Source: JBBSTY01 sp038235385 (GTDB lineage: Bacteria > Actinomycetota > Acidimicrobiia > Acidimicrobiales > Acidimicrobilacustridaceae). From it: DNA of 10,901 bases. The stretch is taken from NCBI GenBank assembly GCA_038235385.1, contig JBBSTY010000136.1:1-10901 (forward strand), written 5' to 3'. Below are positions 6,612 to 10,901 of the stretch, in pieces. The notes beneath the pieces are model-generated. The model was not told the origin of the DNA and ran no database searches. It worked only from the letters and a program-made list of their open reading frames with translations. Both the position numbers and the translations under genes were made by a program. Every line of letters begins with the position of its first letter. Position 1 is the first letter of the stretch.

Positions 6612-7640
6612 TCAGGCGCGACCGCGGTAACCGTCGGGGTTGGCGGACTGCCAACGCCAGGCGTCGACGCAGGCGTCGGCGAGCGTATGGCGGGTGCGCC
6701 AGCCGAGGAGGCGATGCGCCAGGGAGGGGTCGCCGTAGGAGACCGCGGCGTCGCCCTCGCGACGAGGCCCGATCCGGTGCGGGATGGCTCGCCCCACGGC
6801 GGCGGAGGCGGCATCGACCACCTCGAGCACCGACGACCCGGTTCCGGTCCCGAGGTTGATGGGCACGCACCCGTCGATCTCGGCCAGCGCCCGCAGGGCA
6901 GCCAGGTGCCCGTCGGCGAGGTCGACGACGTGGATGTAGTCGCGGATGCACGTGCCGTCGGGGGTCGGGTAGTCGTCACCGAACACCACCAGTTCGGACC
7001 GCTGACCCGCCGCCACCTGCATGGCGAAGGGCATGAGGTTGTTGGGGATCCCCAACGGGTCCTCGCCGATGCGGCCGCTCGGATGGGCGCCGACGGGGTT
7101 GAAGTACCGGAGCAGCGCGATCGTCAGCTCGGGTTCGGCCGCCGCGACATCGCGCAGCATGTCCTCGATCATCAACTTGGTGCGACCGTAGGGGTTGGTG
7201 GTTCGCAACGGCGCCGACTCGGTGACCGGCACCTCGTCGGGATCGCCGTACACCGTGCAGGACGAGGAGAACACCAGATCACGCACGCCGTGACGTTTCA
7301 TCACCTCGAGCAGCGACAGGGTCGACCCGAGGTTGACCCGGAAGTAGCGCAGCGGCTCGGCCACCGATTCGCCCACGGCCTTGAGCCCGGCGAAGTGGAT
7401 CACGGCATCGACCGGCTCGGCCGAGAGCACCGCATCGAGCGCATCGGTGTCGCCGACGTCGAGCTCGTGGAACGTGAGCTCGCCGGGCGCCAGCTCACCG
7501 ATGCGGGTGATCACCTCGGCGCTGCTGTTCGAGAGGTCGTCGACGATCACCACCGAGTACCCCGCCTCGAGCAGCGAGACCGCCGTGTGGCTCCCGATGT
7601 AGCCGGCGCCGCCGGTCAGCAAGATTCGTTGGGTCGACAT
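6612..7640 (-). CDS. galE: UDP-glucose 4-epimerase
   Basis: This extended short-chain dehydrogenase of 342 residues interconverts UDP-glucose and UDP-galactose using tightly bound NAD, feeding the Leloir pathway and cell-surface glycan synthesis in the cytoplasm. The NAD-binding motif TGGAGYIGSH is at 9-18, VIVDDLSNSS at 31-40 and HFAGLKAVGES at 82-92. The catalytic block SSSCTVYG is at 125-132, and the active-site pair is Tyr151/Lys155 in NPYGRTKLMIED. The UDP-sugar-binding stretches YFNPVGAHPSGRIGEDP and CIRDYIHVVDLADGH follow. Length and order match the standard GalE of about 338 residues. I chose ATG at 7640 and not the longer reading from 7703, because the Rossmann strand starts just after it and a TAGCGT box ends 7 bases upstream. 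No other sugar gene is adjacent. Confidence 0.96.
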   Translation of the reverse strand: MSTQRILLTGGAGYIGSHTAVSLLEAGYSVVIVDDLSNSSAEVITRIGELAPGELTFHELDVGDTDALDAVLSAEPVDAVIHFAGLKAVGESVAEPLRYFRVNLGSTLSLLEVMKRHGVRDLVFSSSCTVYGDPDEVPVTESAPLRTTNPYGRTKLMIEDMLRDVAAAEPELTIALLRYFNPVGAHPSGRIGEDPLGIPNNLMPFAMQVAAGQRSELVVFGDDYPTPDGTCIRDYIHVVDLADGHLAALRALAEIDGCVPINLGTGTGSSVLEVVDAASAAVGRAIPHRIGPRREGDAAVSYGDPSLAHRLLGWRTRHTLADACVDAWRWQSANPDGYRGRA

Positions 7641-7653
7641 CCCCCGAACGCTA
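7641..7653 (-). promoter_or_regulatory. -10 box (TAGCGT) of galE, leaderless spacing
   Basis: On the minus strand TAGCGT (7653-7648) is followed by seven bases and the galE ATG, placing the transcription start at the start codon. This supports both a leaderless mRNA and the shorter galE start. No -35 hexamer was recognised. Confidence 0.5.
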
Positions 7654-7704
7654 CTTGCCGACTCCGCCACGCACGGTGAGACGGCCGGCCCGCCGAAACT
7701 CACG

Positions 7705-7743
7705 TAAGGTGTGCGGTCACCCTCCGTCGAACCCCTGGGAGAG
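7705..7743 (+). promoter_or_regulatory. -10 box (TAAGGT) and Shine-Dalgarno of the secreted-protein gene
   Basis: TAAGGT at 7705-7710 suggests a start near 7717 and a leader of about 32 bases. GGGAGAG at 7737-7743 is a good ribosome binding site whose GGAG core lies 7 bases before the ATG at 7749. This gene therefore has a leader, unlike galE, with which it shares the 108-base divergent region. Confidence 0.5.
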
Positions 7744-7748
7744 CTCAG

Positions 7749-9029
7749 ATGGATCTACGTTCCACACGCAACACCGCCAAGGCGGTGGTGGCGGTCCTCG
7801 CCATGGCCAGCATGGTCCTGGTCGGATCGGCATCGCCCGCCTCCGCCGTCGGCGGCACCCCCATCGACTCGGCCGGTCCGCTCACCCGGATCCTCGTCGG
7901 CACCGACACCCAGTGCCAGGTGTTCTACACCGGCGACACGGCCGGGGAGTTCTACGGCAGCGACGACAGCGGCGCCTGCGGGACCTTCGTGGCCCTCGCC
8001 GGCGTCCTGTACGGACCGGCCACCGTGCCCGCCGGAGGGAGCGCCACCCCCCGCACCGCGTTCACCCCCGTGAGCCAGACCCCGGTGTCGGGCGACGGCA
8101 GCGCCGCGACCCCCTACACCGTCACCACGGTCGCCGATCTCGGTGCCACCGGCTTCCAGATCACCGAGACCAACACCTACGTCGTCGGCCAGGAGTTCTA
8201 CCTCACCAGCGTCTCGCTCGCGAACACCACCGGCAACGGCCAGTCCGCCGTGATCTACCGCGCCGGCGACTGCTACCTGCAGGACTCCGACAACGGCTTC
8301 GGCCGGGTCGACGGCAACGCCGTGTCGTGCGTCTCGCCCGAGAGCGGCCGCATCCAGCAGTGGTTCCCGATCACCCCGGGCTCCACCCTGATGGAGGGCA
8401 CCTACAGCAGCGTCTGGGCCGCCATCGGCAGCCAACAGCCGTTCGACAACTCGTGCCTGTGCGACCAGACCCCGGGCATGGAGCACGACAACGGCGCCGG
8501 TCTGAGCTGGGTGCGCACCATCGAGGCCGGTCAGACCGTGACCGTGTCGCACTACACGACCTTCTCGCCGTTGGGCTTCCAGGCGCCCACGGTCACCAAG
8601 ACGGCCGACATCGGCCAGGTCGACATCAACGCCGCCGATGGCTACACCATCACGGTCACCAACCCCGGTGAGTTCTCGATCACCCTCGACGGCATCACCG
8701 ACGACCTGCCCGCCGGCTTCACCTACACGGCCGGCAGCACCACCGGTGCGACCACCACCGATCCCACGGTGACCGGTCAGCAACTCGAGTGGGGCGGACC
8801 GTTCACCGTCGCCGCCCAGGGCACCATCAGCCTGCACTTCGGGGTGACGGTCTCGGGCATCCCCGGCACCTACACCAACACCGCGAACGCGTCGGGCCCC
8901 GGCCTCGCCGTCGTCGGCGCCGTCGACGTCGCGCCGGTCGTGGTCATCGACCCGGTGCCCGTCACCGAGCCGCCGGCACCGCCGCCGGCCGTTCGGCCCG
9001 TGGCCGCCACGCCGCGCTTCACCGGCTGA
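7749..9029 (+). CDS. Secreted protein with DUF11-like domain and proline-rich C-terminus
   Basis: A 426-residue exported protein. A signal peptide is clear: basic start MDLRSTRNTAK, hydrophobic core to about residue 26, and an Ala-Ser-Ala site giving cleavage after residue 33. The mature part is rich in Thr, Gly, Ser and Asp. Residues 34-275 form a region I do not recognise, containing all six cysteines (56, 77, 175, 194, 236, 238), which could make three disulphides. Residues 280-400 look like a DUF11-type beta-sandwich repeat: PTVTKTADIG, then YTITVTNPGEFSITLDGITDDLPAGF and TYTNTANASG in typical order (quoted in parts). The tail is Pro-rich (about 400-417) and ends RFTG without a membrane anchor, so it is not a classical sortase substrate. 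A surface or matrix role is an inference. It stands alone, with its own promoter and a strong terminator. Confidence 0.85.
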   Translation: MDLRSTRNTAKAVVAVLAMASMVLVGSASPASAVGGTPIDSAGPLTRILVGTDTQCQVFYTGDTAGEFYGSDDSGACGTFVALAGVLYGPATVPAGGSATPRTAFTPVSQTPVSGDGSAATPYTVTTVADLGATGFQITETNTYVVGQEFYLTSVSLANTTGNGQSAVIYRAGDCYLQDSDNGFGRVDGNAVSCVSPESGRIQQWFPITPGSTLMEGTYSSVWAAIGSQQPFDNSCLCDQTPGMEHDNGAGLSWVRTIEAGQTVTVSHYTTFSPLGFQAPTVTKTADIGQVDINAADGYTITVTNPGEFSITLDGITDDLPAGFTYTAGSTTGATTTDPTVTGQQLEWGGPFTVAAQGTISLHFGVTVSGIPGTYTNTANASGPGLAVVGAVDVAPVVVIDPVPVTEPPAPPPAVRPVAATPRFTG

Positions 9030-9047
9030 TCCGCCGCACACGCTGAT

Positions 9048-9083
9048 CGACGCCCCGGTCCGGGACTCCCGGCCGGGGCGTCG
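9048..9083 (+). terminator. Strong hairpin terminator after the secreted-protein gene
   Basis: The left arm 9048-9064 and right arm 9068-9083 pair over 16 bp with a single bulged T (9059) and a three-base ACT loop. The outer stem is CGACGCCCCGG. It begins 18 bases after the stop codon. Only scattered Ts follow, so it is a U-poor terminator. The rest of the 137-base gap before the monooxygenase shows no certain promoter. Confidence 0.82.
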
Positions 9084-9166
9084 TCGCGTCTGCGCACCGA
9101 GGGGTGATTTGCAAGACTGCGAGCGGCGACGGCACCTCGGCCGTACGTCGGTGATCGGGGGCAGGC

Positions 9167-10798
9167 ATGGACGACCGCGCAACACACGATCAGGACCACG
9201 TGTACGCCGTGGCCATCATCGGGTCCGGCTTCGGCGGATTGGGCATGGCCCAGCGGCTCCGAGCAGACGGGATCGATGACTTCGTCGTGCTGGAGAAGGC
9301 GCAGCGCGCCGGCGGGACCTGGCGCGACAACACCTACCCCGGAGCCGCGTGCGACGTGCCGGCGCACCTGTACTCGTACTCGTTCCACCGCTACGACTGG
9401 TCCCGGCGCTACCCGCCCCACGAGGAGATCCTCGCCTACATCGACGACGTGGTGGCCACGTTCGACCTCGCCCGCCACCTCCGCTTCGGGTTCGCCGCCG
9501 ATCGGGTCACCTACGACCAGACCGCTGCGATCTGGACCCTGACCGACCCCCACAATCGGTCGGTGCGGGCACGGGTCGTGATCTCGTCGGTCGGCCAGCT
9601 CAACCGACCCCGCTACCCCGAGATCCCGGGACGGGACACCTTCGGCGGCGCGTCGTGGCACTCGGCCAGGTGGGACCACGACCACGACCTCCGCGGCCAG
9701 CGGGTGGCGGTCGTCGGCACCGGAGCGAGCGCCATCCAGTTCGTCCCCGAGGTGGCCGAGCAGGCCGCGCACGTCACCGTGTTCCAGCGCCACGCGCCCT
9801 ACGTGATCCCCAAGCCCGATCAGCAGTACGAACCCCGGGAACGTTCCCTGTTCCGGCGCCTGCCGATCCTCGAGAAGCTCGACCGGGCCTCGATCTTCCT
9901 CCGAGGCGAGCTGCTCACCAGCGCCATCCTCGGATCGGCGGGGGCCCGCCGGAACGTCGAGAAGATGTGGCGTTCGCACCTCGAGGCGCAGATCACCGAT
10001 GCCGACCTGCGGGCCCGATGCGTCCCCGACTTCGTGATCGGGTGCAACCGCATCCTCTTCTCGAACGACTGGTACACGACCTTGGCGCGCCCCCACGTCG
10101 ATCTCGTGACCGAACCCATCACCGACATCATCCCGACGGGCGTGGTCACCGAGGACGAGGTCACCGGCGAACGGACCGATCACGACGTGGACGTGATCAT
10201 CTACGGCACCGGGTTCGCGGCGACGGGGTTCCTCCAGCCCATGGAGGTGGTCGGGCGCGACGGTGCCGACCTGCAGGGAGACTGGACCCACGGCGCGGCG
10301 GCCTACCGCGGCGTGGCCGTCCACGGCTTTCCCAACTTCTTCATGCTCTACGGGCCGAACACGAACCTCGGAGGCAACTCGATCATCTACATGCTCGAGC
10401 GACAGATCGGCTACATCAGTCAGGCCCTGGCCGAGATGGACCGTCTCGACCTCGCGTCCATCGAGGTCCGCTCCGACGAGCAGGACGCCTTCGCCTCGTG
10501 GGTCGAGGACGAGAGCCGCACCACGGCGTGGGTCACCGACTGCCACAGCTGGTACACGACCGAAGGCCGCAACACCAACAACTGGCCCGCCCAGACCTAC
10601 CGCTACGGCAGGCTCATGGAGCAGTTCGACCTCTTCGCCTACGAAGCTCGGCCGCTGCCGTCGGGATCGCCTCCCGATCGCGGGGGCCGGGCGCCGGTGG
10701 GGGGGTGGGTGGGGCGTTTGCCGGACGACGTGTGCCTCCCGCCCCGCGGCGCCCGCCGGGGCGCGGCGGGGAACGGGTGCTCGGGTGCGAGCCGGTAG
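9167..10798 (+). CDS. Flavin-containing Baeyer-Villiger-type monooxygenase with an atypical C-terminal tail
   Basis: The product is 543 residues. An FAD-binding GSGFGG motif lies at 19-24 and the GGTWRDNTYPGAACDVP stretch at 49-65. The type I Baeyer-Villiger fingerprint FxGxxxHxxxWD is complete (Phe159 to Asp170). The NADPH-binding GTGASA is at 184-189 and the YGTGF motif at 346-350. Such enzymes use NADPH and O2 to insert oxygen next to a carbonyl, turning ketones into esters or lactones; some relatives are N- or S-oxygenases. The substrate cannot be told. Family resemblance ends near residue 493 (FDLFAYE), about the usual length. The last 50 residues are Gly/Pro/Arg-rich, unlike the rest, and run through G-rich DNA into the antisense of an esterase fragment. 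The ATG at 9167 follows a G-rich GGGGGCAGGC that may serve as ribosome site. Confidence 0.9.
   Translation: MDDRATHDQDHVYAVAIIGSGFGGLGMAQRLRADGIDDFVVLEKAQRAGGTWRDNTYPGAACDVPAHLYSYSFHRYDWSRRYPPHEEILAYIDDVVATFDLARHLRFGFAADRVTYDQTAAIWTLTDPHNRSVRARVVISSVGQLNRPRYPEIPGRDTFGGASWHSARWDHDHDLRGQRVAVVGTGASAIQFVPEVAEQAAHVTVFQRHAPYVIPKPDQQYEPRERSLFRRLPILEKLDRASIFLRGELLTSAILGSAGARRNVEKMWRSHLEAQITDADLRARCVPDFVIGCNRILFSNDWYTTLARPHVDLVTEPITDIIPTGVVTEDEVTGERTDHDVDVIIYGTGFAATGFLQPMEVVGRDGADLQGDWTHGAAAYRGVAVHGFPNFFMLYGPNTNLGGNSIIYMLERQIGYISQALAEMDRLDLASIEVRSDEQDAFASWVEDESRTTAWVTDCHSWYTTEGRNTNNWPAQTYRYGRLMEQFDLFAYEARPLPSGSPPDRGGRAPVGGWVGRLPDDVCLPPRGARRGAAGNGCSGASR
10661..10677 (+). terminator. Small hairpin just after the conserved end of the monooxygenase
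   Basis: TCGGGA (10661-10666) pairs with TCCCGA (10672-10677) around TCGCC. It sits where the monooxygenase would normally end (about 10645), so it may be a former terminator now lying inside the extended reading frame. The stem is short and without a T-run. Confidence 0.25.
10682..10714 (+). other. Potential G-quadruplex motif
   Basis: There are four G-runs on the plus strand: five Gs (10682-10686), three (10689-10691), seven (10699-10705) and three (10707-10709), followed by a fifth run of four (10711-10714). All loops are 1-7 bases, which satisfies the usual G3+N1-7 rule. It lies within the odd tail of the monooxygenase frame. In a genome this GC-rich such motifs also occur by chance. Confidence 0.5.
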
Positions 10799-10901
10799 TC
10801 GGGGAGCACGACCGTCGCTCCGGTGGCGGCGACGAGCGATGCCGCCCACGCCTGCGCCAGCAGCGGGCTCCCGACGACGTAGCCACCTCCGTGCAGGTGC
10901 A

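Larger units (their letters stand above)
10639..10901 (-). pseudogene. Truncated HSL-family esterase/lipase (fragment; 5' end outside window)
   Basis: The minus strand reads in from the right edge as HLHGGGYVVGSP (10899-10864), carrying the HGGG oxyanion-hole motif. It continues LAQAWAASLVAATGA and then DYRLAPEHPFPAA (10800-10762), the second hallmark of the hormone-sensitive-lipase family. After Ala-Ala at 10762 the family resemblance stops abruptly. The frame goes on as Arg/Gly/Pro-rich sequence to TAG at 10639-10641. In intact enzymes about half the protein follows this point, including the GDSAGG nucleophile and the Asp and His. None of these is found in any minus-strand frame here, and the space is occupied by the monooxygenase. 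The gene is therefore truncated, or the sequence is misjoined. The frame contains no start codon in the window. Intact relatives hydrolyse short esters, a sensible partner for an ester-forming monooxygenase. Confidence 0.72.

Noticed and set aside
9109..9148. TTGCAA (9109-9114) with TACGTC (9143-9148) as a -35/-10 pair for the monooxygenase.
   Set aside because: The gap is 28 bases, too long for a normal promoter spacer, and neither hexamer is a strong match.
7755..9185. 476-residue minus-strand frame opposite the secreted protein.
   Set aside because: The plus strand has a signal peptide, a DUF11-like domain and a good ribosome site; the minus frame is a codon-bias shadow.
8870..10849. 659-residue open frame on the minus strand opposite the monooxygenase.
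   Set aside because: It is a GC-driven shadow with Arg/Gly/Asp/Val-rich composition and no motifs, while the plus strand carries complete flavoenzyme motifs.

Overview
The window is about 10.9 kb of very GC-rich, gene-dense DNA with strongly GC-biased third codon positions. The gene set suggests an actinobacterial chromosome: a Ski2-like helicase with a DUF3516-type C-terminus, leaderless-looking starts, and a chromosomal tRNA with encoded CCA. An Acidimicrobiia-like lineage is my guess from general style and is not proven here. I see no transposase, phage gene, CRISPR array or integrase.

Layout from left to right: (1) the 3' end of a conserved hypothetical protein (3-350, +). (2) A large DEAD/DEAH-box helicase (393-2918, +). 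(3) A two-gene unit, 3055-3531 (soluble TrkA-C regulatory subunit) and 3539-4771 (CPA2 membrane antiporter). It resembles the Bacillus KhtT/KhtU K+/H+ antiporter, and its two genes are separated by a 6-bp hairpin whose loop is the first gene's stop codon. (4) A convergent small multi-spanning membrane protein (4822-5307, -). (5) tRNA-Cys(GCA) (5464-5538, -) with its own -10 box and a terminator-like hairpin. (6) An alpha/beta hydrolase (5711-6508, +) whose N-terminus is a tandem 9-bp repeat encoding Ser-Asp-Pro. (7) Convergent galE, UDP-glucose 4-epimerase (6612-7640, -). (8) Divergent from galE, a secreted protein with a DUF11-like domain (7749-9029, +), closed by a very strong hairpin terminator. 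(9) A Baeyer-Villiger-type flavin monooxygenase (9167-10798, +) with an odd 50-residue tail. (10) Entering from the right edge on the minus strand, a fragment of an HSL-family esterase that loses homology near 10762, before its catalytic triad.

Most genes look like independent housekeeping units. The clear functional partnership is the TrkA-C/antiporter pair (cation and pH homeostasis). A Baeyer-Villiger monooxygenase beside an esterase is a recognised catabolic pairing (ketone to ester to acid plus alcohol), but this esterase appears truncated. I did not find a convincing new multi-gene system. The points most worth a second look are the broken esterase and monooxygenase tail at the right edge, the (SDP)n repeat, the recurring -10-to-ATG start architecture, and the stop-codon-in-loop hairpin. 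All intergenic gaps are under 300 bases.
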